Positions 27,137-35,264 of a stretch of DNA of 64,000 nucleotides are shown here, piece after piece. The DNA comes from Pseudomonas sp. WS 5079 (GTDB lineage: Bacteria; Pseudomonadota; Gammaproteobacteria; Pseudomonadales; Pseudomonadaceae). Location: positions 1 through 64,000 of the forward strand of contig NZ_JAAQWN010000013.1 in assembly GCF_012985465.1 (NCBI RefSeq), given 5' to 3'. Made by a program: the position numbers and the translations under genes. Numbering within the stretch: the stretch's first letter is position 1; the number at the start of each line of letters is the position of its first letter. The notes beneath the pieces were generated by a model. The model saw nothing but the letters and a program-made list of their open reading frames with translations, searched no databases and was not told where the DNA came from.

Positions 27137-28066
27137 ATGTCCATTCGACTGTCCCAGACTGCCCACGCCCAACGCTTCCTCGAAGAAGCCAGCGGCAACC
27201 TCAATGACGCCGGCAACCCACGGGCCAAGGCGCTGATCTACCGGATCCTGCGCGATACGGTAAATATCATCGAAGACTTGGAAGTGACCCCGCAAGAGTT
27301 CTGGAAGGCGGTCAACTACCTCAACGAACTGGGCAAGAACCAGGAAGCCGGGCTGCTGGCTGCGGGCCTGGGCCTGGAGCATTACCTGGACCTGTTGATG
27401 GACGCCGCCGACGAGCAAGCTGGCAAGTCTGGCGGCACCCCGCGCACCATCGAAGGGCCGCTGTACGTGGCGGGTGCGCCGCTGTCCAAATACGAAGCAC
27501 GCCTGGACGATGGCCTGGATGCGGCCGTGCCGCTGTTTATGCGCGGGCAAGTGCGCGATATCAACGGCAAGCCGTTGGCCGGGGCGATTGTGGATGTGTG
27601 GCAGGCCAACACCGGCGGTACTTACTCCTGGTTCGACCCATCGCAATCGGAATTCAACCTGCGTCGCCGGATTGAGACCGATGCCCAGGGCAATTATCGT
27701 TTCCGTAGCATCGTGCCGTCTGGCTACGGCTGCCCACCGACCGGCCCGACCCAGCAGTTGCTCGATCAACTGGGGCGCCACGGCCAGCGGCCGGCGCATA
27801 TCCACTTCTTCATCTCGGCACCGGGGCATCGGCACCTGACCACGCAGATCAACCTGTCGGATGATCCGTATCTGCATGATGACTTTGCCTACGCGACCCG
27901 GGATGAGCTGATTGCCGAGATTCGCTTCAGCGAAGACCCGCAGCTGGCGCGGGAGTTTGGCGTGGAGGGCAAGTTTGCGCAGATTGATTTCGACTTCGAG
28001 TTGCAGCCGGCGGCCGCGCCCGTAGAGCAAACACGCATGCAACGCGTACGCGCCCTCGAAGACTGA
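27137..28066 (+). CDS. catA: catechol 1,2-dioxygenase (intradiol)
   Basis: CatA cleaves catechol to cis,cis-muconate with O2 and an Fe(III) centre. The 309-residue protein has the helical N-terminal linker domain of intradiol dioxygenases and then the beta core. The four iron ligands are visible: Tyr in EGPLYVAGAP, Tyr in VPSGYG, and two His in RPAHIHFF. The final 15 or so residues (QPAAAPVEQTRMQ) are a loose tail. ATGAGGA lies before the start. As the last gene of catBCA it makes the inducer of CatR. Confidence 0.95.
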   Translation: MSIRLSQTAHAQRFLEEASGNLNDAGNPRAKALIYRILRDTVNIIEDLEVTPQEFWKAVNYLNELGKNQEAGLLAAGLGLEHYLDLLMDAADEQAGKSGGTPRTIEGPLYVAGAPLSKYEARLDDGLDAAVPLFMRGQVRDINGKPLAGAIVDVWQANTGGTYSWFDPSQSEFNLRRRIETDAQGNYRFRSIVPSGYGCPPTGPTQQLLDQLGRHGQRPAHIHFFISAPGHRHLTTQINLSDDPYLHDDFAYATRDELIAEIRFSEDPQLAREFGVEGKFAQIDFDFELQPAAAPVEQTRMQRVRALED

Positions 28067-28079
28067 ATGCAGTAAACAA

Positions 28080-28199
28080 TGTGGGAGCAGGCTTTTGTGG
28101 GAGCTGGCTTGCCTGCGATGGTGTCGCCTCGGTATTGCAGATAAACCGAGGTGTCTGTATCGCGGGCAAGCCCGGCTCCCACAAAAGCTAGCTCCCACA
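28080..28199. repeat. compound REP cluster after catA
   Basis: TGTGGGAGCAGGCTTTTGTG is followed by GGGAGCTGGCTTGCCTGCGA. On the right are CGCGGGCAAGCCCGGCTCCC, then AGCTAGCTCCCACA. It looks like one REPIN inserted in, or rearranged with, another, since each outer arm is interrupted next to an inner complete arm. It lies between convergent genes. Confidence 0.82.
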
Positions 28200-28219
28200 G
28201 GTGATCAGCGGTGTGTTGG

Positions 28220-28693
28220 TTATTTGCGTACGACCAGGTCCAGCACCTCATCCCGGTCCTTGATCTTCTGCAACACGATCTCCGAGCGGATATCCATCAC
28301 CCCCGCCGTGCGGTTCAGGTGGTTCACGATAAAGTCCGAGAAGTGCTTGAGGTTGCGCGCCTGCACCCGCAGCACATAGTTACTGGCGCCGGTGATCACA
28401 TAGGCACTGGCCACTTCCGGCCAGCCTTGGACCTTCTTGATAAACGTCTCGTGCCAGTCCTCCACATCCTGGCGTAACGACAGGTGGACGATGGCTTCCA
28501 ACTCGATCCCCAACTGCTCGGCATTGAGCACCGCGCGATAACCGCTGATCACCCCCTCACTTTCCAGCAGGCGCAAGCGGCGCAGGCAGGCGGACGGCGA
28601 CAGGGCGACTTTCTCCGCCAGTTCCTGGTTGCTGATACGGCCATCCTGTTGCAGGAAATGCAGGAGGCGCAGGTCGGTGGCGTCGAGAATCAT
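28220..28693 (-). CDS. kynR: KynR, Lrp/AsnC-family regulator of kynurenine genes
   Basis: KynR activates the kyn genes in response to L-kynurenine. The ATG at 28693 gives 157 residues, the usual Lrp/AsnC length. The N-terminal helix-turn-helix reads LDATDLRLLHFLQQDGRISN and SPSACLRRLRLLE, followed by the ligand-binding RAM domain. An in-frame extension to 28816 would run through the promoter region of kynU and is rejected. It is divergent from kynU with 143 bases between, containing a TTTGCA-N9-TGCAAA palindrome. Confidence 0.92.
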   Translation of the reverse strand: MILDATDLRLLHFLQQDGRISNQELAEKVALSPSACLRRLRLLESEGVISGYRAVLNAEQLGIELEAIVHLSLRQDVEDWHETFIKKVQGWPEVASAYVITGASNYVLRVQARNLKHFSDFIVNHLNRTAGVMDIRSEIVLQKIKDRDEVLDLVVRK

Positions 28694-28766
28694 GCTTAGA
28701 ATTAATCCGCGTATTTGGAGGTTAAATTCGAATTTCCTACAGCTTATTAAGCCAGTTGTAGCGCAC

Positions 28767-28787
28767 TTTGCACGAAAATTCTGCAAA
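28767..28787. promoter_or_regulatory. candidate KynR operator before kynU
   Basis: TTTGCA and TGCAAA form a perfect inverted repeat with a 9-base centre (CGAAAATTC), 49 bases before the kynU start and 73 bases before kynR. A related site lies before kynBA. Confidence 0.55.
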
Positions 28788-28836
28788 TCTTCGTTCATTA
28801 TTTGGTCCATCGTCACCTATAAAAACAGGACTTTTC

Positions 28837-30087
28837 ATGACCAGCCGAAATCATTGCCAGACCCTCGACGCCCAAGACCCGCTGGCGCCACTGCGCCACC
28901 AATTTGCGCTGCCGGAAGGGGTGATCTACCTCGATGGCAACTCACTCGGCGCACGCCCGGTGGCGGCGCTTGCGCGGGCACAAGCGGTGATTGCCGAGGA
29001 GTGGGGCAATGGTTTGATCCGCAGCTGGAACAGCGCCGGCTGGGCCGACCTGTCCCAGCGCCTGGGCAACCGCCTGGCGCCGCTGATCGGCGCGGGCGAG
29101 GCCGAAGTGGTGATTACCGATACCACTTCAATCAACCTGTTCAAGGTGCTCAGCGCCGCCTTGAGCGTGCAGCGCCAACGCCAGCCGCAGCGCAAGGTGA
29201 TTGTCAGCGAAGCAAGCAACTTCCCCACTGACCTGTACATTGCCGAAGGCCTGGCGGCACTGCTGCAACAGGGCTACAGCCTGCGCCTGGTGAACAGCCC
29301 GGACGAACTGCCGGCGGCCATCGACCAGGACACCGCCGTGGTGATGATCACCCACGTCAACTACAAGACCGGCTACATGCACGACATGCAGGCGCTGACC
29401 GCCCTGAGCCACGAGTGCGGCGCGCTGGCGATCTGGGACCTGGCGCACTCGGCGGGCGCGGTGCCGATTGACCTGCACCACGCCGGCGCCGACTACGCCA
29501 TTGGCTGCACCTACAAATACCTCAACGGCGGCCCGGGTTCCCAGGCGTTTGTCTGGGTCAACCCGGCGCTGGTCGAGTTGGTGACGCAGCCGTTGTCGGG
29601 CTGGTTCGGCCATAGCCGCCAGTTCGCCATGGAGTCCAACTACGTGGCCGGCAAAGGCATCACCCGCTACCTGTGCGGCACCCAGCCGATCACCTCGCTG
29701 GCGATGGTCGAGTGCGGCCTGGATATCTTCGCCCAGACCGACATGGCCAGCCTGCGCCGCAAATCCCTGGCGCTGACCGACCTGTTTATCGAATTGGTGC
29801 AAAGCCGCTGCGCGGCCCATGACCTGACGTTGATCACCCCGCTCGAGCACGCCAGGCGCGGCAGTCATGTGAGCTTTGAACACCCTGAAGGCTACGCCAT
29901 CGTCCAGGCCCTGATCGCCCGTGGGGTGATCGGTGACTACCGTGAGCCGAAGATCATGCGCTTTGGTTTTACCCCGCTGTACACCAGCTTTACCGAGGTG
30001 TGGGATGCGGTAGAAATCCTTGGCGAAATCCTCGATGAAAAAACCTGGGACCAGCCACAATTCAAGGTGCGCCACAGCGTCACCTGA
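28837..30087 (+). CDS. kynU: kynureninase
   Basis: KynU is a PLP enzyme that splits L-kynurenine into anthranilate and L-alanine. The ATG at 28837 gives 416 residues, the family length. The N-terminal IYLDGNSLGARP motif is near residues 29-40. The PLP-binding lysine lies in CTYKYLNGGPGSQAFVW near 228. WDLAHSAGAVPIDL carries the cofactor-contacting Asp, and the C-terminal EPKIMRFGFTPLYTSF is conserved. The frame continues upstream to 28768, but that would cover the promoter. The anthranilate it makes is the substrate of AntABC in the same block. Confidence 0.95.
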   Translation: MTSRNHCQTLDAQDPLAPLRHQFALPEGVIYLDGNSLGARPVAALARAQAVIAEEWGNGLIRSWNSAGWADLSQRLGNRLAPLIGAGEAEVVITDTTSINLFKVLSAALSVQRQRQPQRKVIVSEASNFPTDLYIAEGLAALLQQGYSLRLVNSPDELPAAIDQDTAVVMITHVNYKTGYMHDMQALTALSHECGALAIWDLAHSAGAVPIDLHHAGADYAIGCTYKYLNGGPGSQAFVWVNPALVELVTQPLSGWFGHSRQFAMESNYVAGKGITRYLCGTQPITSLAMVECGLDIFAQTDMASLRRKSLALTDLFIELVQSRCAAHDLTLITPLEHARRGSHVSFEHPEGYAIVQALIARGVIGDYREPKIMRFGFTPLYTSFTEVWDAVEILGEILDEKTWDQPQFKVRHSVT

Positions 30088-30104
30088 AAACACCACAAAA
30101 CCCT

Positions 30105-30204
30105 TGTAGGAGCTGGCTTGCCAGCGATGAAATCGCCTCGGTCCGACTGACTACCGAGGTGTCTGCATCGCAGGCAAGCCAGCTCCCACAGCCAGCTCCC
30201 ACAG
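30105..30204. repeat. REPIN between kynU and permease
   Basis: TGTAGGAGCTGGCTTGCCAG pairs with GCAGGCAAGCCAGCTCCCAC. A partial extra right arm (AGCCAGCTCCCACA) follows. It lies between two genes on the same strand. Confidence 0.88.
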
Positions 30205-30250
30205 GTGCTTGGCCAGCAGTAACAATCACAATAATAAAAGGGGCACGCAC

Positions 30251-31657
30251 GTGACCACGCCAGACAACGGCTTTGCAGCAATCACCAACCGCGAACTGGG
30301 CCTGCGGCGCCAGCTCACTTCCGGGCAGATGAGCATGATCGCCATCGGTGGCGCCATCGGTACCGGGCTGTTCATGGGCAGTGCCTACGCCATCGGCTAT
30401 GCCGGGCCCAGCGTGCTGGTCAGCTACGCCATCGGCGCGTTGATCACCTTGTTGTTGATGGGCTGCCTGGCGGAAATGACGGTGGCCCATTCCACCTCCG
30501 GCTCTTTTGGCGCCTACGCCGAGTTCTACATCAGCCCCCTGGCCGGTTTTTTGGTGCGCTATGCCTACTGGGCGGCGATTGTGCTGGCGGTGGGCGCCGA
30601 GGTCACGGCGGTGGCGATGTACATGAAGTACTGGTTCGCCAACGTGCCGGAATGGGTGTGGATCGTCTCGTTCTCCAGTGTGCTGATCGTGCTCAACGCC
30701 ATCAGCGTCAAGACCTTCGGCAACTTCGAATACTGGTTCTCGACGATCAAGATCAGCGCGATTGTCGGCTTCATCATCCTCGCGGTGTATGTGGTGTTCG
30801 GCTCCGGCAACCCGGATTACGGGGTGCAGAACTACACGGCCCATGGCGGGTTTTTCCCCAATGGCCTGAGTGGCATGTGGATCGCGGTGATCGTGTCGAT
30901 CTTCAGCTACCTGAGCGTGGAAATGATCGCGGTGGCGGCGGGCGAAGCGGCCGACCCTGAGCAGGCGGTGAAAAAAGCCTTCCGCGCGACGATTGTGCGG
31001 CTGGTGGTGTTCTACCTGCTGACCCTGGCGCTGATGCTGGCCATCGTGCCCTGGAACCAGTCCGGGCAGAGCCAGAGCCCGTTTGTCACGGTGATGCAGA
31101 CCATTGGCATTCCCGGCGCCACCGGGGTGATGAACTTCGTGATCCTGATTGCCGCGCTATCGGCCATGAACAGCCAGCTCTACATCACCACGCGCATGAT
31201 GTTCAGCCTGTCGCGCGCCGGCTTCGCGCCAAAATCCATGGGCGCCCTGAGCAAGAGCGGTATCCCGCTCAATGCCCTGTTGCTGTCCAGTTCGGGCATC
31301 GCCCTGGCGACCCTGCTCAACGTGGTGTACCCGGAAAGCTCCTTCACCTTGATGATGGCCATCTCGATGTTTGGCGCGATCTTCACCTGGTTCATGATCT
31401 TCCTCACGCACCTGTTCTTCCGCCGCTACCGCAAGCGCCACGGCGGGCCGAAGTTGTCGTTCCAGCTGCGGCTGTTTCCCTACAGCACGCTGCTGGGGCT
31501 GGTGCTGATGGGCGCGGTGATGATCACCACGTTCTTCACCGAAGCGTTCAAGATGACCCTGGTGTTTGGCGTGCCGTTCCTGTTGATTCTCTCGGCGGTG
31601 TATTACGTGTTTTTCCGCAAAGGCACGGACAAGGCATCGAGCAAGGCCCTGGCGTAA
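30251..31657 (+). CDS. amino acid permease downstream of kynU
   Basis: An APC/AAT-family importer with about 12 membrane helices. The GTG at 30251 has AAAAGGGG 7 bases upstream and gives 468 residues; a TTG further up runs into the REPIN. The N-terminal RQLTSGQMSMIAIGGAIGTG segment and the central FSYLSVEMIAVAAGEAADPE motif resemble ProY/GabP/AnsP-type carriers more than AroP. The position after kynU suggests it may import tryptophan or kynurenine, but the REPIN between them makes co-transcription uncertain. Its last 55 bases overlap the 3' end of the convergent LysR gene. Confidence 0.82.
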   Translation: MTTPDNGFAAITNRELGLRRQLTSGQMSMIAIGGAIGTGLFMGSAYAIGYAGPSVLVSYAIGALITLLLMGCLAEMTVAHSTSGSFGAYAEFYISPLAGFLVRYAYWAAIVLAVGAEVTAVAMYMKYWFANVPEWVWIVSFSSVLIVLNAISVKTFGNFEYWFSTIKISAIVGFIILAVYVVFGSGNPDYGVQNYTAHGGFFPNGLSGMWIAVIVSIFSYLSVEMIAVAAGEAADPEQAVKKAFRATIVRLVVFYLLTLALMLAIVPWNQSGQSQSPFVTVMQTIGIPGATGVMNFVILIAALSAMNSQLYITTRMMFSLSRAGFAPKSMGALSKSGIPLNALLLSSSGIALATLLNVVYPESSFTLMMAISMFGAIFTWFMIFLTHLFFRRYRKRHGGPKLSFQLRLFPYSTLLGLVLMGAVMITTFFTEAFKMTLVFGVPFLLILSAVYYVFFRKGTDKASSKALA

Positions 31658-32499
31658 CCCGGCAACTGCTCGAACGAACGCGCGCACAGCAGCAGTTTGC
31701 GACAGGCCCAGTCCTCCGTCAGGGGCTGGGCCTGGAATGGCCGCGCGCGGGGCCAGCGCTGCAACGCGGCCAGCGGCACAATTCCCAGGCCCGCGCCACG
31801 GGCGACCATGCGCATCACCCCATCAAAACCATCGGCCCGCACCCGGGTCTGCAAGCGAAAGCCTGCGTGCAGGGCCTGTTCCTCCAAGTACACCGCCAGC
31901 GCGCTGTCGGCGGCCAGGCCCACGTAGTCGTAGGGCAGGCTGTCGATAAAACTCAGCGCGCCGGCCGTCAGCGCGTGACCCGTCGGCAGGATCAACACCA
32001 ACGGGTCATCGCGAAACGGCCGGGTCTGCAAGCCATGGGTGTCCACCGCATCGGAAATAATCCCCAGGTCCGCCGCGCCCTGGCGCAGGGCGTGGGTGAT
32101 GCGCAGGCTGGGCAGCTCTTGCAGGTCGATATCGAGGTTGGGGTGGGCGCAGAGAAAATCCGCCAGCAACTCCGGCAGGTATTCGCTGAGGGCGGTGGTG
32201 TTGCACAGCAGGCGCACCTGGCCTTTGACGCCGTTGGCGTATTCCGCCAGCTCCTGCTGCAGGCGTTCGGCCTGTTGCAACAGCAGGCGCGCGTGGCGGG
32301 CCAGGGCGTTACCGGCGGCGGTCGGGGTCACGCCACGGCGGCCGCGCTGCAGGAATTCGACGCCCAATGAAGCCTCCATTGCGCGGATGCGCGCACTGGC
32401 GGCGGCCAGGGACAAGTGGCTGCGGGCGGCGCCGGCGGTGATATTGCCGGCGTCGAGGATGTGCAGGTAGAGGCGCAGGTCGGTCAGGTCAAAGTGCAT
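31603..32499 (-). CDS. LysR-family regulator divergent from a TSUP transporter
   Basis: A 298-residue LysR protein beginning FDLTDLRLYLHILDAGNITA, with SLAAASARIRAMEASLGVEF as the recognition region. The effector domain follows. The stop falls inside the end of the preceding permease gene, a 55-base tail-to-tail overlap, so the C-terminus (about 18 residues) is coded antisense to the permease. The gene is divergent from the TSUP exporter at 32690 and probably controls it. Effector unknown. Confidence 0.87.
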   Translation of the reverse strand: MHFDLTDLRLYLHILDAGNITAGAARSHLSLAAASARIRAMEASLGVEFLQRGRRGVTPTAAGNALARHARLLLQQAERLQQELAEYANGVKGQVRLLCNTTALSEYLPELLADFLCAHPNLDIDLQELPSLRITHALRQGAADLGIISDAVDTHGLQTRPFRDDPLVLILPTGHALTAGALSFIDSLPYDYVGLAADSALAVYLEEQALHAGFRLQTRVRADGFDGVMRMVARGAGLGIVPLAALQRWPRARPFQAQPLTEDWACRKLLLCARSFEQLPGYARALLDALSVPLRKNT

Positions 32500-32526
32500 G
32501 GCTGGGGTTCTCGGGTGCCTGGACGG

Positions 32527-32610
32527 GCCTTATCGCAGGCAAGCCAGCTCCCACATTTGGAAGGGTGAACACATTCAGAATGTGGGAGCTGGCTTGCCTG
32601 CGATAGCGGT
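32527..32610. repeat. REPIN, arms in reversed order
   Basis: CTTATCGCAGGCAAGCCAGC then TCCCACAT on the left pairs with ATGTGGGAGCTGGCTTGCCT then GCGATAG on the right. The arms face the opposite way from the other REPINs here. It sits in the divergent promoter region of the LysR and TSUP genes. Confidence 0.9.
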
Positions 32611-32689
32611 CTGAGCCTCACGCAAAACAAGAGGCTGCCTCAGTATATGGCGAATTTCCAACCCCACGGCAAACCCGCAAACTCCCCCC

Positions 32690-33454
32690 ATGACTACCTT
32701 CCTCGCGTTCTACCAAAACCTGGGTTCAGCCCTGACTCTGCTGGTGATAGGCACCTTCCTGCTGGCCGGTGCCGTCAAGGGCGTGATCGGCCTGGGCCTG
32801 CCCACCGTCGCCATGGGCCTGCTCGGCCTGGCTATGTTGCCGGCGCAGGCTGCGGCTTTGTTGATCATCCCTTCGACTATTACCAACCTCTGGCAACTGA
32901 GCTTCGGGGGGCACCTGGGCGCATTGAGCAAACGCCTGTGGCCCATGCTCCTGCTGGTTTTCTTGGGAACCGGGCTCGGTTCGCTGTGGCTGGGCATGGA
33001 CGGTGGCCCCTGGGTGGTGCGGGCCTTGGGCGGGGCGTTGCTGGTGTATGCGCTGTGCGGGCTGTTGCTGCCGACGTTCCGTGTGCCTGCCCGCACCGAG
33101 CGCTGGCTGGGCCCGCTGTGTGGGCTGCTGACGGGGATCATCACCTCGGCCACCGGCGTCTTCGTGATCCCGGCCGTGCCCTACCTGCAAGCACTGGGCT
33201 TGAGCCGTGACCAACTGGTGCAGGCGCTGGGCCTGTCCTTCAGCGTGTCGACCCTGGCCCTGGCAGGCGGGCTGTTCTGGCGCGGCAACCTCGGGGCCGG
33301 CGAACTCAATGCTTCGTTGCTGGCGCTGGTGCCGGCGCTGCTGGGCATGTGGCTGGGGCAAAAGCTGCGCCAGCGCATCAGCGCTGTGCTGTTCAAGCGC
33401 GTGTTCTTTATAGGCATGGCAGCCCTGGGCGGGCACTTGCTGGTGGGTGGCTAG
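32690..33454 (+). CDS. TSUP/TauE-SafE family membrane exporter
   Basis: A 254-residue inner-membrane protein with about 8 helices. It shows the TSUP family repeats: AGAVKGVIGLGLPTVAMGLLG near residues 26-46 and a second copy around GLLTGIITSATGVFVIPAVP near 142-161. Family members carry sulfite, sulfoacetate or other organic anions, usually outwards; the substrate here is unknown. It is divergent from a LysR gene and followed by mdaB after 123 bases. Confidence 0.85.
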   Translation: MTTFLAFYQNLGSALTLLVIGTFLLAGAVKGVIGLGLPTVAMGLLGLAMLPAQAAALLIIPSTITNLWQLSFGGHLGALSKRLWPMLLLVFLGTGLGSLWLGMDGGPWVVRALGGALLVYALCGLLLPTFRVPARTERWLGPLCGLLTGIITSATGVFVIPAVPYLQALGLSRDQLVQALGLSFSVSTLALAGGLFWRGNLGAGELNASLLALVPALLGMWLGQKLRQRISAVLFKRVFFIGMAALGGHLLVGG

Positions 33455-33577
33455 CGCAACAATCAAATGATTACTTGTGCCTTAGGGTCAAAAGTGTTTT
33501 GCCGATCCGTGGCTTACTCCCCCGAGGAGTTGCCCGTAGCCTGCGCTCATACATTTTCAACCTTCAGGTAAACCCCC

Positions 33578-34168
33578 ATGAAAAAAGTTCTGTTGCTCAA
33601 CGGTGGCAAGAAATTCGCCCACTCCGATGGTCGCTACAACAACACCCTGCATGACGCCGCCCTGGCGGTGCTGGACCGGGGTGGTATCGACGTGAAAGTC
33701 ACTCATATCGACGCCGGCTACGACGTGGCCGAAGAAGTCGCCAAGTTCCTCTGGGCCGACGTGATCATCTACCAGATGCCCGGCTGGTGGATGGGCGCCC
33801 CGTGGATCGTCAAGAAGTACATCGACGAGGTCTTCACCGAAGGCCACGGCAGCCTGTACGCCAGCGATGGCCGCACCCGTTCCGATGCGTCGCAAAAATA
33901 CGGCAGCGGCGGCCTGATCCAAGGCAAGCAGTACATGTTGTCGCTGACCTGGAACGCGCCGCAGGCCGCATTCGACGACCCGAGCGACTTCTTCGAGGCC
34001 AAGGGCGTGGACGCGGTGTACTTCCCGTTCCACAAGGCCAACCAGTTCCTCGGCATGAGCGGCCTGCCGACTTTCCTCTGTGTGGACGTGATGAAACGCC
34101 CCTCCATCGAGGCTGATGTGCTGCGCTACGAGCAGCATCTGGCCCAGGTGTTTAACCTGGCGCCGTAA
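33578..34168 (+). CDS. mdaB: NADPH-dependent quinone reductase MdaB
   Basis: MdaB is a cytosolic FAD flavoprotein that reduces quinones by two electrons and protects against quinone and oxidative stress. The 196-residue protein starts KKVLLLNGGKKFAHSDGRYN, the MdaB form of the flavodoxin-like nucleotide loop, and has YQMPGWWMGAPWIVKKYIDE near residues 65-84, a family hallmark. Length matches E. coli MdaB (193). A LysR gene follows 41 bases later on the same strand and may form a unit with it. Confidence 0.93.
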   Translation: MKKVLLLNGGKKFAHSDGRYNNTLHDAALAVLDRGGIDVKVTHIDAGYDVAEEVAKFLWADVIIYQMPGWWMGAPWIVKKYIDEVFTEGHGSLYASDGRTRSDASQKYGSGGLIQGKQYMLSLTWNAPQAAFDDPSDFFEAKGVDAVYFPFHKANQFLGMSGLPTFLCVDVMKRPSIEADVLRYEQHLAQVFNLAP

Positions 34169-34209
34169 TACGGCTAGTATCCACGCAGCCGTATTCACGA
34201 GGATGCACG

Positions 34210-35106
34210 TTGAAAGCCCGATCCGATGAGCTACAGATCTTCGTCTGCGTGATTGAATGCGGTTCGATTTCCGCCGCCGCCGAACAAGTCGGGCAGACGC
34301 CCTCGGCGGTCAGCCGCACCTTGTCGCGGCTCGAAGCCAAGCTCGACACCACCCTGATCAACCGCACCACGCGGCGCATGGACCTGACCGAAGAGGGCAA
34401 GTACTTCTTCGAGCAGGCCAAGCTGATCCTGGAACAGATGCAAGCGTTGGAAGAGCGCCTGTCGTCGCGCCAGAAAACCCCGTCCGGGCGCTTGCGGATC
34501 AATGCCGCGTCGCCGTTCATGCTGCACGCCATCGTGCCGTACGTCGCCGAGTTCCGCCGCCTGTACCCGGATATCCAGCTGGAGCTCAACAGCAACGACC
34601 TGATCATCGACCTGCTGGAGCAGAGCACCGATATCGCCATCCGCATCGGCGCCCTGGCGGATTCGACCCTGCACGCCCGCTCCCTGGGCTGCAGCCCGCT
34701 GCATATCCTTGCCAGCCCGGCCTATCTGGCACAACACGGCACGCCAGCGACCGTGGCCGACCTGGCCAACCATACGTTGCTGGGCTTTACCCAGACCGAA
34801 ACCCTCAACCACTGGCCGCTGCGCCATGTGCAGGGCGACCGCTGGCAGATCGAGCCGGGCATTGCCGCGTCCAGCGGTGAAACCCTGCGCCAACTGGCGT
34901 TGGAGGGGCAGGGGATCGCCTGCCTGTCGCACTTCATGACCATCGAAGACATCAACGCCGGCCGCTTGCAGACGGTCCTGGCTCCGTTCAACAGCGGTTA
35001 CCGCCAGCCGATCCACGCGGTGTACTACCGCAACTCGCAACTGGCCCTGCGTATCCAATGCTTCCTCGACTTTATCCAGGAAAAACTGGCGCGCTACGCC
35101 TGTTGA
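34210..35106 (+). CDS. LysR-family regulator after mdaB, TTG start
   Basis: A 298-residue LysR protein. The start is TTG at 34210, 6 bases after GAGGA, giving LKARSDELQIFVCVIECGSI-type helix-turn-helix directly at the N-terminus; no ATG is suitable. NRTTRRMDLTEEGKYFFEQ and the effector domain follow. It most resembles regulators of the YafC/DmlR type. It lies 41 bases after mdaB on the same strand and may regulate it. Confidence 0.87.
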   Translation: MKARSDELQIFVCVIECGSISAAAEQVGQTPSAVSRTLSRLEAKLDTTLINRTTRRMDLTEEGKYFFEQAKLILEQMQALEERLSSRQKTPSGRLRINAASPFMLHAIVPYVAEFRRLYPDIQLELNSNDLIIDLLEQSTDIAIRIGALADSTLHARSLGCSPLHILASPAYLAQHGTPATVADLANHTLLGFTQTETLNHWPLRHVQGDRWQIEPGIAASSGETLRQLALEGQGIACLSHFMTIEDINAGRLQTVLAPFNSGYRQPIHAVYYRNSQLALRIQCFLDFIQEKLARYAC

Positions 35107-35115
35107 CCTACCCGT

Positions 35116-35200
35116 TGTAGGAGCCGGCTTGCCGGCGATAGCGGCCTGAAGGTTGCGGGGTGATGCAACTGGCCTCATCGCCGGCAAGCCGGTTCCTACT
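35116..35200. repeat. REPIN before the SulP gene
   Basis: TGTAGGAGCCGGCTTGCCGG pairs with CCGGCAAGCCGGTTCCTAC. Here the stem core is GCCGGC/GCCGGC instead of GCGGGC/GCCCGC. Confidence 0.92.
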
Positions 35201-35264
35201 GGTTCGGTTTCGTGGTTTTGCGTACCATCGCCGCCTCATCCCCCGCAACTCCCCCGGTAAACCC

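Noticed and set aside
28768..28836. In-frame upstream extension of kynU
   Set aside because: It would cover the divergent kynR-kynU control region and lacks a ribosome site. The ATG at 28837 gives the family length.
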